From NCBI RefSeq assembly GCF_003057885.1, contig NZ_QAGK01000010.1:1-64000 (forward strand): 64,000 bases of DNA, in the 5' to 3' direction. Below the pieces are notes generated by a model. The model was given only the letters and a program-made list of their open reading frames with translations, searched no databases and was not told where the DNA came from. This DNA comes from Oceaniglobus ichthyenteri. GTDB lineage: Bacteria; Pseudomonadota; Alphaproteobacteria; Rhodobacterales; Rhodobacteraceae. How positions within the stretch are numbered: the first letter of the stretch is position 1; the number at the start of each line of letters is the position of its first letter. A program made the position numbers and the translations under genes. Positions 34,992 to 43,608 of this stretch are shown here, in pieces.

Positions 34992-35027
34992 GCGGGGGGC
35001 CAGCCCCCCGCACCCCCCGGGATATTT
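34992..35027 (+). repeat. 36-nt GC-rich hairpin/GGGATATTT element, copy 1
   Basis: The 36 nt are identical, in inverted orientation, to 51378-51413. A near-perfect stem GCGGGGGG/CCCCCCGC around CCAG is followed by CACCCCCCGGGATATTT and an A-rich tail (to about 35042). It lies between argD and argF, in antisense orientation to them. Confidence 0.8.
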
Positions 35028-35043
35028 GAAAAACGAAAATGGA

Positions 35044-36225
35044 TTATACAGTGTGTGCTTGCACCTTGGCGGCGGCGCGATCGAGGCGGATCAGGGCCTC
35101 GGATATGTCCTCATCGGTGAGGGTGAGAGGGGGTAGCAGGCGCACGACGTTATCGGCTGCCGGCACCGTGAGCAGGTGTTCGCCATATCCGGCGGTGACG
35201 ACATCGGTGTTGGGCGCGTTGCATTTCAGGCCAAGCATCAGACCGGCGCCGCGCACCTCCTGGAAGACACCGGGATGGGCGGCGACCAGGGATTCGAGCC
35301 CCTGGCGCAACAGCCCGGCTTTGCGAGTGACCTCGGGCAGGAAGGCATCATCGGTCATGATTTCCATCACCCGCGCGCCGACCGCACAGGCCAGGGGATT
35401 GCCGCCGTAGGTTGAGCCATGGGTGCCTGCGGTCATGCCGCTGGCCGCGTTTTCGGTGGCAAGCACCGCGCCAAGGGGAAAACCGCCGCCGATGCCTTTG
35501 GCGACCATCATGATATCGGGGGTGACGCCTGCCCATTCATGGGCGAACAGTTTGCCGGTGCGTCCCATGCCGCACTGAACCTCGTCGAAAATCAGCAAGA
35601 TACCGTGGTAGTTGCACCTGTCGCGCAACCCCTTCAGGCATTGATCGGGCACGGTGCGAATACCGCCTTCGCCCTGGATCGGTTCGATCAGGATGGCGGC
35701 GGTTTTATCGTTGATTGCCAGGCTCAGCGCCTCGTGATCGCCAAAAGGCAGGTTGATGAACCCGGGCAACAGCGGGCCGAAGCCTTTGGTCATTTTTTCC
35801 GACCCGGCGGCGGCGATGCCTGCCGCCGAGCGGCCATGGAACGCGCCGGAAAAGGTGATGATGTCGGTCTTTTCTGGCTGACCCTTGTCGTAGAAGTATT
35901 TGCGGGCCATTTTCACCGCCAATTCGCAGGCTTCGGTGCCGGAATTGGTAAAGAACGCCGTATCGGCAAAGGTGTGATCGACCAGAAGATCGGCCAGTTT
36001 TTGTTGTGCCGGAATGTTATACAGATTGCTGACATGCCACAGAGATTGCGCCTGTTCGGTCAGGGCCGCCACCAGATCGGGATTGGCATGGCCAAGGGCA
36101 TTCACCGCGATTCCTGCGCCAAGATCCAGATATCGATCGCCCCCCGATTCAAGCAACCAAGCGCCTTCGCCTTTGACGAACGACAGCGGTGCACGGGAAT
36201 AGGTGGGCAGAATAGATGGGATCAT
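35044..36225 (-). CDS. argD: Acetylornithine aminotransferase
   Basis: PLP-dependent class III aminotransferase, acting on N-acetylornithine (and often succinyldiaminopimelate). 393 residues from ATG 36225 (MIPSILPTYSRAPLSFVKGE). An upstream ATG eight codons earlier is less likely. The aldimine Lys is in MMVAKGIGGGFPLGA. FFTNSGTEACELAVKMAR and LIFDEVQCGMGRTGKLFAHE also match. Followed by argF. The upstream 235-nt gap to the EamA gene carries a 13-nt near-palindrome (CCCGAAATTCGGG at 36327-36339). Confidence 0.95.
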   Translation of the reverse strand: MIPSILPTYSRAPLSFVKGEGAWLLESGGDRYLDLGAGIAVNALGHANPDLVAALTEQAQSLWHVSNLYNIPAQQKLADLLVDHTFADTAFFTNSGTEACELAVKMARKYFYDKGQPEKTDIITFSGAFHGRSAAGIAAAGSEKMTKGFGPLLPGFINLPFGDHEALSLAINDKTAAILIEPIQGEGGIRTVPDQCLKGLRDRCNYHGILLIFDEVQCGMGRTGKLFAHEWAGVTPDIMMVAKGIGGGFPLGAVLATENAASGMTAGTHGSTYGGNPLACAVGARVMEIMTDDAFLPEVTRKAGLLRQGLESLVAAHPGVFQEVRGAGLMLGLKCNAPNTDVVTAGYGEHLLTVPAADNVVRLLPPLTLTDEDISEALIRLDRAAAKVQAHTV

Positions 36226-36460
36226 CGGATCGGTCCTTTCGCACGACAAGCCCGATTGGTGGCCGTTTGGCGCGGGTCTGTCAACAATTTGTGAGGAGGA
36301 AGAGCAGAGGGCACGGCGCAGCCGCCCCCGAAATTCGGGATCAACGTCGGCGTCGAAGGGTCAACAAAACCATGCTCATGCGATGCTTTTAGGCGTGATT
36401 TGCGGGTTTGTGAAGGCAAAATCCGCTTGCTCTTGTGGTGTGCAGCGCGCAATCGGGGGT

Positions 36461-37351
36461 ATGACACCACGCGCCCCCAACCCGCCCATGGCTGTGGCTT
36501 TGATGATTTTTGCCACTGCGTTTATCGCGGCGACCACGGTATTGGCAAAAGCGTTGGGCACCGAAAGCCTGAGCGCGCCATTGCACCCGCTGCAAATCAG
36601 CCATGGTCGGTTCATGTTCGCGTTTCTGGGAATCTGCACCATGGCGGCGGTGCTGCGCCCCCCTGTCAGAACGGCCAATCTGCCGCTTCATGCGGTCAGG
36701 TCATTGTTTGGCTGGGGCGGTGTCACACTGATGTTTGCCTCGGTGGCGTTTATTCCGCTGTCCGACGCGACAGCAATTTCGTTTTTGAACCCGGTGTTCG
36801 CCATGGTTCTGGCAATTCCTCTGCTGGGGGAAAGGGTGGGGCCGGTGCGATGGTCGGCGGCGGCCCTTGCCTTGGTCGGGGCGGTGATTTTGTTGCGCCC
36901 CGGATCGGGCGTCATTCAGCCCGGCGCGCTGTTGGCGTTGGGCGCAGCGGCAATCATGGGGGTTGAGATCATCCTGATCAAACGGCTGAGCGGACGCGAA
37001 AGGCCGTTGCAGATCCTGCTGATCAACAATGCCATCGGGTTTTGCATTGCCTCGTTGGCGGTGGTGTGGGTGTGGGCGCCGCCAACCGCGCCGCAATGGG
37101 CGGCCCTGGTGGCGATCGGACTGTTGATGGCCTGTGCCCAGACCTTTTTTATCAATGCGATGGCCCGGGCCGAGGCAAGTTTCGTGGCGCCCTTCAGCTA
37201 TGGCACATTATTGTTTGCCACGCTGTATGATTTTGCACTGTTTGATGTGGTGCCCGATGGCATATCGACACTTGGCGCGATGGTCATTGTCAGCGGTGGT
37301 GTGGTTCTGGCGGCACGGGATCGGCGGCGTGCGGCGGTGTTGCCGAAATAA
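36461..37351 (+). CDS. EamA/DMT-family permease
   Basis: 296 residues with about ten transmembrane helices arranged as two EamA repeats. The first repeat has LSAPLHPLQISHGRFMFAF and FIPLSDATAISFLNPVFAM, both typical of the DMT superfamily. ATG 36461 (MTPRAPNPPMAVALMIFAT) is preferred over the far upstream in-frame start. The substrate, possibly an amino acid or metabolite, is unknown. It precedes gcrA on the same strand by 126 nt. Confidence 0.88.
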   Translation: MTPRAPNPPMAVALMIFATAFIAATTVLAKALGTESLSAPLHPLQISHGRFMFAFLGICTMAAVLRPPVRTANLPLHAVRSLFGWGGVTLMFASVAFIPLSDATAISFLNPVFAMVLAIPLLGERVGPVRWSAAALALVGAVILLRPGSGVIQPGALLALGAAAIMGVEIILIKRLSGRERPLQILLINNAIGFCIASLAVVWVWAPPTAPQWAALVAIGLLMACAQTFFINAMARAEASFVAPFSYGTLLFATLYDFALFDVVPDGISTLGAMVIVSGGVVLAARDRRRAAVLPK

Positions 37352-37477
37352 GAACGCGGCGCGCAAACTCTTGTATCCGGCGCTGGGGTGATTAAAATAG
37401 GGACAACCCGATCTTTGGGCGCGGCGGCCATGGGGCCGCTATTGGCGCCCGTCACCCCTGCCGCTAAGGAGCCGCCC

Positions 37478-38092
37478 ATGTCATGGACCGATGAGCGCGT
37501 TGAGACGCTGAAAAAGATGTGGGGCGAAGGACAATCCGCCAGCCAGATCGCCAAGGAACTGGGCGGTGTGACCCGCAACGCCGTGATCGGCAAGGTGCAC
37601 CGCCTGGGCCTGTCGAACCGTGCCGCAGCGCCCGCCGCCGCCAAACCCGAGGCCCCGGCAGAAGCCGCCGCGCCCGCCCCAGCGCCAAAGCCCGAAACAC
37701 CGGCAGAAGAACCGGCCGCCGCCGCACCGCCACCGCCCCCCGAACCAAAGGTTGAGACACCCGAACCAACCCCGGCCCCCGCAACCGCCGTGGCAACAGT
37801 GACGCCGTTTCGCAAAACCATCATTCCCGCCGGTCAGCCCTTGCCGCCACAACCCAGCGCCAATGAAATTTCGCCCGAGGCCTTGGCCAGTGTGCGCGAA
37901 GTGGAAAAGACCAGCAAGAAAATCAGCCTGATGGAATTGACCGAGCGTACCTGCAAATGGCCCGTGGGCGACCCGGCGACCGATGATTTCTGGTTCTGCG
38001 GTCTGGCCACACAAACCGGCAAACCCTATTGCGAGGCCCATGTCGGCGTTGCCTTTCAACCGATGAGCGCGCGGCGCGACCGCCGCCGGTAA
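37478..38092 (+). CDS. gcrA: Cell-cycle regulator GcrA
   Basis: Alphaproteobacterial transcription factor that binds sigma-70 RNA polymerase and stimulates promoters carrying CcrM-methylated GANTC sites. 204 residues from ATG 37478. The DNA-binding N-terminus MSWTDERVETLKKMWGEGQS...NAVIGKVHRLGLSNR is the family signature. A low-complexity Ala/Pro/Glu linker follows (about 48-105). The C-terminal sigma-binding domain has TCKWPVGDP, FCGL and GKPYCEAHVGVAF. The linker is longer and more repetitive than usual. Confidence 0.95.
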   Translation: MSWTDERVETLKKMWGEGQSASQIAKELGGVTRNAVIGKVHRLGLSNRAAAPAAAKPEAPAEAAAPAPAPKPETPAEEPAAAAPPPPPEPKVETPEPTPAPATAVATVTPFRKTIIPAGQPLPPQPSANEISPEALASVREVEKTSKKISLMELTERTCKWPVGDPATDDFWFCGLATQTGKPYCEAHVGVAFQPMSARRDRRR

Positions 38093-38112
38093 TCAGTATC
38101 GGCACCTGTAGC

Positions 38113-38127
38113 GGGGGCATTGCCCCC
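38113..38127. terminator. Hairpin between convergent gcrA and acyltransferase genes
   Basis: GGGGGC/GCCCCC stem (38113-38118 with 38122-38127) with an ATT loop, 20 nt after gcrA and just before the acyltransferase stop. No clear T-run on either strand, so termination is a weak inference. Confidence 0.35.
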
Positions 38128-38136
38128 GGCGCAGGG

Positions 38137-39096
38137 CTATTTGCCCAAAGACAGCGTTTGTTCGCGCAGCCAGGCCATGAAACCCCGGGCGCTGTGTGAT
38201 TGTTGGCGCCATTCTTCTGGCGAAATCGGATCACCGACACGCGGCTTTTGCGGCGTGTTCAGGGCATGAACCACTTCGTGCAACAACAGCCCTTGACGCA
38301 GTGTTGCGGAAATTCGGTTGGCCATTTGATACCAGCGTGAATTCTGACCGGGAAAATAGATCGGAACCACTGTCGCGCCGGACCGGGTGATCATCTTGGC
38401 GGTGAACGGGTTCCACTCTGCCTCGATGGCCGGGCCGGTCAGGGTTTGTGACGATGCCACGACGCCGGACGGAAACAGGATGATCACACCGCCCTGTGCC
38501 AGATGGGCCATGGCCCGTTTGCGCATCGACAGGTTTTGTTGCAACGCGTCGTGTTCATGGGGGAACGGAACCGGGATCATGAATTGTTCGATCTCCCCCA
38601 CCCCGGTCAATAAGGATCGGGTGAGGATCTTGTAATCCCGGCGCACGTGCCCGACCAATTCAGCCAGAACCATGCCATCGACCAACCCATGGGGGTGATT
38701 TGCAGTGATGATCAACGGACCGCTGGCGGGAATGCGCGCGATTTCTTCGGCCGGTGTGGTCAGGGAAATGCCCATGACACCCAACGCCTGCGCCCAGAAC
38801 CCCTGACCGTGGGGTACGCCCATGGATTCAAACCGGCGGATCAGGCGCAACAGACGGATTTTGCCCGTCAGCAGTTCCATTGTTTGAATGGCAAAGGATT
38901 GCCAGGGATTGGTGAACGTTCCGGCATAGGACAACCGCCGCCGATCATAGGGTTGATCAGACAGATTGCTGCCGTCGCCCTGCCCCATCAGGGGGCGGGT
39001 TGGGTCAACCATGCCAGGATCGTCAGGGGCGGGTTTTGGGGAATCGGCCCCGTGCGGCCCGGTTAGCGGGCCTGTGTCGGTGGGCGTATGTACCAC
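38137..39096 (-). CDS. Lysophospholipid acyltransferase family protein
   Basis: 319 residues. The PlsC-like acyltransferase region carries ANHPHGLVDGMVL, an NH(x4)D-type catalytic block (the invariant His and Asp), then FPSGVVASS and VPIYFPGQNSRWY for glycerol-phosphate/acyl binding. An unusually long disordered N-terminus (about residues 1-45, Pro/Asp/Gly rich) precedes the domain and may contain an over-predicted start. It probably acylates a lysophospholipid or ornithine-lipid precursor. Converges on gcrA. Confidence 0.85.
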   Translation of the reverse strand: MVHTPTDTGPLTGPHGADSPKPAPDDPGMVDPTRPLMGQGDGSNLSDQPYDRRRLSYAGTFTNPWQSFAIQTMELLTGKIRLLRLIRRFESMGVPHGQGFWAQALGVMGISLTTPAEEIARIPASGPLIITANHPHGLVDGMVLAELVGHVRRDYKILTRSLLTGVGEIEQFMIPVPFPHEHDALQQNLSMRKRAMAHLAQGGVIILFPSGVVASSQTLTGPAIEAEWNPFTAKMITRSGATVVPIYFPGQNSRWYQMANRISATLRQGLLLHEVVHALNTPQKPRVGDPISPEEWRQQSHSARGFMAWLREQTLSLGK

Positions 39097-39128
39097 GCGC
39101 CTCGCCTTTCCGGGCTAGCCTTTTGGCG

Positions 39129-39407
39129 CTACATATCCTCGCCAAAACGGTCAGCCACCAGTGTTTCAATCGCGTCGGCCAGGGCCTCTGCCTCTGGTCC
39201 GCTGGTCTGAACCTCAATAAAGGTTCCTTTTGAGGCTGCCAACATCAAAAGCCCCATGATGCTGTCGCCAGCGGCGCTCAGCCCGTCCTTGGAGACGGCA
39301 GCGCGTGCATCGTGCTGTTCCACCACCTCAACCAGACGGGCCGAGGCGCGGGCATGCAGCCCCTTTTCGTTGACGATCTTCAGCTTGCGGGTGATTGGGG
39401 CTGTCAT
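39129..39407 (-). CDS. ptsH: HPr-family phosphocarrier protein
   Basis: 92-residue HPr. The phosphoacceptor His18 is in KGLHARASARLVE, and Ser49 in AGDSIMGLLML matches the Ser46 target of HPr kinase. It overlaps the upstream EIIA gene by 4 nt, forming an EIIA-HPr pair. Because no Enzyme I or sugar-specific EIIC is encoded nearby, the pair is likely regulatory rather than transport-linked, as known for many alphaproteobacteria. Confidence 0.94.
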   Translation of the reverse strand: MTAPITRKLKIVNEKGLHARASARLVEVVEQHDARAAVSKDGLSAAGDSIMGLLMLAASKGTFIEVQTSGPEAEALADAIETLVADRFGEDM

Positions 39408-39805
39408 TCAGACTCCTCCTTCGGGCCATCGAAGGCATCAATATATTTGCGCCCTGCGGCCAGGGCCATACGCACCGCATCGGGCATTGGTAATTGGCGC
39501 GATTTCACCAGTTTGATCAACATCGGCAGGTTCACACCATAGGCAATCTTGCGATCAGGCGGCGCACTGGCCTGCAATGACAGGTTTGAGGGCGAACCAC
39601 CAAACATATCTGTCACCACCACCACACCATCGCCCACATCCACAAGATTGGCAGCGGCAGAAATTTCGGCCTGTTTGGCGGCACGGTCATCGTTGGGGCC
39701 GATGGAAATGGCAATCAGACCGGCCTGTTTGCCGACCACATGTTCCACAGCGGCCTTGAACTCTACCGCCAATCCCCCATGTGCCACGATCACAATCCCG
39801 ATCAC
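39404..39805 (-). CDS. PTS EIIA component, mannose/fructose family
   Basis: 133-residue EIIA (EIIA-Man type). The N-terminal active-site His9 is in IVIVAHGGLA. DMFGGSPSNLSLQA is the second typical segment. It receives phosphate from HPr. Overlaps ptsH (39404-39407). No cognate EIIB/EIIC was seen, so a signalling role is likely, in concert with HprK and the ChvGI system encoded upstream on the same strand. Confidence 0.92.
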   Translation of the reverse strand: MIGIVIVAHGGLAVEFKAAVEHVVGKQAGLIAISIGPNDDRAAKQAEISAAANLVDVGDGVVVVTDMFGGSPSNLSLQASAPPDRKIAYGVNLPMLIKLVKSRQLPMPDAVRMALAAGRKYIDAFDGPKEESE

Positions 39806-39846
39806 GCCCCATCACCCTATCCACGCTCATGCCAAAATCGGCAAAG

Positions 39847-40764
39847 TTACGCCCCTTGCCCCGTGCCCAGCAAGGCTGTGCGCCGCTCCATCTCTCGGTG
39901 GCGAGTTGACACTTGCCATCCCGCTTCTGCAAGCGCTTTTGTCATATGCTCCGCCACGGCAACCGACCGATGCTGCCCGCCGGTACAGCCAAACGCGATG
40001 GCAAGATGGGTTTTACCCTCATCCGCATAGGCCGGCAAAAGCGCCAGCAACAGATCGCGCGTGCGTTCAAACACGTCTTGATACCGCTGATCCTTTTGCA
40101 CATAGGCGGCCACATCGGGGTTTGTCCCGTTCAACGGCCGCAACTCGGGCTTCCAATACGGGTTTTGCAAAAATCGCACGTCAAACACCATATCAACGCC
40201 CTGTGGCAGGCCGCGTTTGTAACTGAACGATTGCACCGAAACCGCCAATTTGCTGCTGCCTTTGGCGGCGAACCATTCTGCCAGTTCAGCGCGCAGATCA
40301 TGGGGCGTCAGTTCCGAAGTATCGATCAGGATATCCGCCGCCTCGCGGATCGGCGCCAACAGATCCGCCTCGCGCGCGATGCCCTGTTCGGGGGTTTGGG
40401 CGGGGGCCAAGGGATGGCGGCGGCGGGTTTCGGAATAGCGCCGCTGCAACACTTCGGCGCTGGCATCGAGATACAGAACATCGGTGCGCAGGCCCGGGAT
40501 GGTTTGTATCTGATTGATCACAGCCATCAAACCCAAGGTTGAAAAATCACGGTTGCGCGCATCCAGCCCCAAGGCCAGGGGCCGGGTCAGCGCGCCCCCC
40601 TCCAACAGCCGCGGCAACAGGGACAAGGGCAGATTGTCAATCGCCTCAAACCCCATATCCTCAAGCACATTGATCGCCGTCGACCGGCCCGCACCGGCCG
40701 GCCCGGTAACCAGAACCAGCCGGGCGGCGCTGTCGGGGGGGATTGGAAAATTCGGATCAGTCAT
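39847..40764 (-). CDS. rapZ: RNase adapter protein RapZ
   Basis: P-loop protein; in enterobacteria RapZ controls GlmZ decay, and in alphaproteobacteria its role is less clear. 305 residues from ATG 40764, four codons inside the earlier ATG at 40776. It overlaps the hprK stop by 8 nt (40757-40764). The Walker A is GPAGAGRS, with Arg27 in place of the usual Lys. [12 protein letters not shown], the HPLAP and [11 protein letters not shown] blocks are typical. It sits between hprK and the EIIA gene. Confidence 0.93.
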   Translation of the reverse strand: MTDPNFPIPPDSAARLVLVTGPAGAGRSTAINVLEDMGFEAIDNLPLSLLPRLLEGGALTRPLALGLDARNRDFSTLGLMAVINQIQTIPGLRTDVLYLDASAEVLQRRYSETRRRHPLAPAQTPEQGIAREADLLAPIREAADILIDTSELTPHDLRAELAEWFAAKGSSKLAVSVQSFSYKRGLPQGVDMVFDVRFLQNPYWKPELRPLNGTNPDVAAYVQKDQRYQDVFERTRDLLLALLPAYADEGKTHLAIAFGCTGGQHRSVAVAEHMTKALAEAGWQVSTRHREMERRTALLGTGQGA

Positions 40765-41200
40765 GATGGGGTACATAACCAGTTTTCAGCGTTTGGAAAA
40801 GGCTTGCCGCAAGATGGGGCCCGACCTGACCGGCCCATACGGGGCATTCAACCCCACACAGCGTGATATACCGCGATGGGGGCATCCGCGATGCCGGTGC
40901 AAGGGTCATATCAACAACCAACAGGATCGGCATTGGCGACACCAGCACAGTGGGCAGCAAACCAATACCGCGCGCCTCGATCATTGCGGGCAATGTGGCG
41001 GGCGCACGGGCGATCAACGTCCCGTTCTGCACGAAAATCTCGGTCTGATCATCGGCGATCAGACCAGCCCCCAAGGCCATCAGGTTCAACGCCAGTGCCG
41101 ATTTTCCACTGCCGCTGTCTCCGGTTATCAAAACGCCACGCCCCGCAAACCCCACCGCACTGGCATGAAGGATGCGGGGGCGCGCCGCTGCGGGCGTCAC
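40757..41200 (-). CDS. hprK: HPr kinase/phosphorylase, C-terminal catalytic domain only
   Basis: 147 residues, against roughly 310 in Firmicutes. The N-terminal domain is absent, a known short alphaproteobacterial form. Walker A is GDSGSGKS (residues 27-34), followed by [10 protein letters not shown] and IEARGIGLL. It phosphorylates or dephosphorylates HPr on the serine at Ser49. Overlaps chvG (41197-41200) upstream and rapZ downstream, so it is translationally coupled to the two-component genes. Confidence 0.94.
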   Translation of the reverse strand: MTPAAARPRILHASAVGFAGRGVLITGDSGSGKSALALNLMALGAGLIADDQTEIFVQNGTLIARAPATLPAMIEARGIGLLPTVLVSPMPILLVVDMTLAPASRMPPSRYITLCGVECPVWAGQVGPHLAASLFQTLKTGYVPHHD

Positions 41201-42903
41201 ACCGGCAGGCCCACCACGAACCGCGCGCCCAACGGATCAGACGTGATATCGGCATCGGTCGGGCGGATGTTTTCGGCCCAGATCACGCCGCCATGGGCCT
41301 CGACGATCTGTTTCGAAATGGCCAGACCCAGGCCCGAGTTGTTGCCAAACTGCCCCTCGGGACGTTCAGAATAGAACCGGTTGAACACCTTGGCCAAAGC
41401 GGAATCCGGGATGCCGGGCCCTGTGTCTTCGACCACCACCAGAACGCGGTTTTCACGTTTGCGCGCCCAGACGCGGATGGCATCGCCGTCTTCGCAAAAT
41501 GACACCGCGTTGGAAATCAGGTTGACGAACACCTGCGCCAGACGGCTTTCCAATCCGTCGATGATGATCGGATCGGACGGCAAATCGGAAATGAATTCAA
41601 CGCCTTTGCCTTTGGCATCTTCGCCCAGATATTCGGTCAGATTGCCCAGCATGTTGAGCAGATCAAAGCTCTCTTCCTCTTCTTTGACCAACTCACTGTC
41701 GAGGCGCGAGGCATTGGAAATATCACTGACCAGCCGGTCCAGACGCCGCACGTCGTGGTCGATCACATCCAACAGGCGCTCACGCTGCTCATCCTTTTTC
41801 ACAAACCGCAGGCTGCCCACGGCAGAGCGCAGCGAGGCGAGCGGATTCTTGATTTCATGGGCGACATCGGCGGCGAATTGTTCGTTTGCATCAATGCGAT
41901 CATACAGGGCGGCAACCATGCCGCGCAGCGCGCCGGACAATCGGCCAATCTCATCGGGTCGCGCGGTCAGGTCGGGAATCCGCACGCGGCTGGGCTTTAC
42001 GGTTTTCGAATTGCGATCACGCCCGATTTCCGCCGCCGCCGCCAGATCGGACAACGGGTTGGCAATGGTCGACGCCAGAACCAGTGACAGGCCAATCGAC
42101 ACCAGAATTGCGATCACGAACATCTGCAAAACCTGTTCACGCTCTTCGCGCACCAGGCGATCAATCTCGCCCGCCGCACTGGTGATGGCCACGGCGCCGA
42201 TCACGGCACCGCCTTGGCGAATGGGGCTGGAAACAGCAAACACCGCGCCGCCATTGGCATCGACGCCGGTGTTCACCTGGGTGCTGCCCGCAAGGGTACG
42301 CTCGACCAAAGCGCGCGCCTGAGATTCAAAATCCTTTGGCGGGATTTCTGTTTTTCCTGCGGCGAAAATCGCCGACATGCCGTCCCACAGGGTGTTGAGA
42401 AAGTTGGTGATCATGGTGTTGCCACCCTCGGGGTTCAGCCCGGGCACGTTTTCGGGCGCATTGCGCACCATACCAACGGTTGAGGCCACCAGATCGCCGC
42501 CCTGATCGTAAACGAAAATCTCATTGCTGCTTGAGAACTGCAAATCACCCAGCACCGCCGCCGCATTGGCCGGGTCGGGCGTGTCGAGCTTGGCGGCAAA
42601 TACCTGTGCGACCAATCCGGCCTCGGTCACCAACGCCGCTTCGCGCTGCACCACAAGACTGTCCCGGAACGGGTTCAGATACAGAACCCCGGCCACCAAC
42701 ACCAGAATGGCAAGCAGGTTGAACGTGATGATCTTGCGGGCCAGCGGCGACCGGTTGATCGAAATCAGCCCGCGCTTTTGGCGCCGCTCGCGCAGCTCGG
42801 CCTCGACAACCGTGCCCGGGTTGGTCCAGTCTTCGCCCAGAACCACCCCGCGCTTTTTGGCGTTGCGTGTTTTGCCCACCTCAATCCCTGACGCCATCGT
42901 CAT
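41197..42903 (-). CDS. chvG: Sensor histidine kinase ChvG
   Basis: Membrane sensor of the ChvG-ChvI system, which senses acid or envelope cues in rhizobia and relatives. 568 residues: cytoplasmic N-terminus, TM1 (about 58-76), a periplasmic sensor domain (about 77-258), TM2 (about 260-280), HAMP, HisKA with His349 in ADVAHEIKNPLASLRSA, and HATPase_c with NLISNAVSF, VEDTGPGIP and NNSGLGLAIS. A second ATG lies two codons in. Starts 3 nt after the chvI stop. Confidence 0.94.
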   Translation of the reverse strand: MTMASGIEVGKTRNAKKRGVVLGEDWTNPGTVVEAELRERRQKRGLISINRSPLARKIITFNLLAILVLVAGVLYLNPFRDSLVVQREAALVTEAGLVAQVFAAKLDTPDPANAAAVLGDLQFSSSNEIFVYDQGGDLVASTVGMVRNAPENVPGLNPEGGNTMITNFLNTLWDGMSAIFAAGKTEIPPKDFESQARALVERTLAGSTQVNTGVDANGGAVFAVSSPIRQGGAVIGAVAITSAAGEIDRLVREEREQVLQMFVIAILVSIGLSLVLASTIANPLSDLAAAAEIGRDRNSKTVKPSRVRIPDLTARPDEIGRLSGALRGMVAALYDRIDANEQFAADVAHEIKNPLASLRSAVGSLRFVKKDEQRERLLDVIDHDVRRLDRLVSDISNASRLDSELVKEEEESFDLLNMLGNLTEYLGEDAKGKGVEFISDLPSDPIIIDGLESRLAQVFVNLISNAVSFCEDGDAIRVWARKRENRVLVVVEDTGPGIPDSALAKVFNRFYSERPEGQFGNNSGLGLAISKQIVEAHGGVIWAENIRPTDADITSDPLGARFVVGLPV

Positions 42904-42906
42904 CGT

Positions 42907-43608
42907 TTACTCTTCGTTATAGCGGTAGCCGATGCCATACAGCGTCTCGATTGCCGAAAACTCATTGTCGGCTGTGCGCATTTTCTTGCGCAAACGCTTG
43001 ATATGGCTGTCGATTGTGCGGTCATCGACATACACCTGATCGTCATAGGCCACATCCATCAACTGATCGCGCGATTTTACGAAACCGGGCCGTTGTGCCA
43101 ATGCCTGAAGCAGCAGGAATTCGGTCACGGTCAGCGAAACATCGCGCCCTTTCCACACCACCGCATGGCGCAGCGGGTCCATCGACAAATCGCCGCGCTG
43201 CATGACCTGGCTTGCCTCGGCCTCGGTTACTTCGTCACCTGAAATCACCTCCTGGCGGCGCAACAGCGCGCGAATCCGCTCTACCAGAAGCCGTTGGGAA
43301 AACGGCTTTTTCACATAGTCGTCGGCGCCCATCCGCAGGCCAAGCACTTCGTCGATCTCATCATCCTTGGAGGTGAGAAAAATCACCGGCATCGCCGATT
43401 TCTGGCGCACCCGCTGCAACAGATCCATGCCATCCATGCGGGGCATTTTGATATCGAACACCGCCATATCCGGCAGACGCTTGTTGAAAGCATCCAGCGC
43501 GGCCTGCCCATCGTTATAGGTTTCAACTTCGAAACCTTCGGCCTCAAGAGTCATGGACACGGACGTCAGGATGTTCCTGTCGTCGTCCACCAATGCAATC
43601 CTAGACAT
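42907..43608 (-). CDS. chvI: Response regulator ChvI (OmpR/PhoB type)
   Basis: 233 residues. The receiver domain has the acidic pair at residues 8-10 (VDDD), phosphoacceptor Asp52 ([10 protein letters not shown]), a Thr in FLTSKDD and Lys in VKKPF. A winged-helix DNA-binding domain follows, with [16 protein letters not shown] and [12 protein letters not shown] at the end. It is the first gene of the chvI-chvG-hprK-rapZ-EIIA-HPr unit. Divergent from pckA across a 334-nt regulatory gap. Confidence 0.95.
   Translation of the reverse strand: MSRIALVDDDRNILTSVSMTLEAEGFEVETYNDGQAALDAFNKRLPDMAVFDIKMPRMDGMDLLQRVRQKSAMPVIFLTSKDDEIDEVLGLRMGADDYVKKPFSQRLLVERIRALLRRQEVISGDEVTEAEASQVMQRGDLSMDPLRHAVVWKGRDVSLTVTEFLLLQALAQRPGFVKSRDQLMDVAYDDQVYVDDRTIDSHIKRLRKKMRTADNEFSAIETLYGIGYRYNEE

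Noticed and set aside
40757-41200. hprK as a truncated pseudogene
   Set aside because: The short, catalytic-domain-only form is normal in alphaproteobacteria, and all motifs and overlaps are intact.
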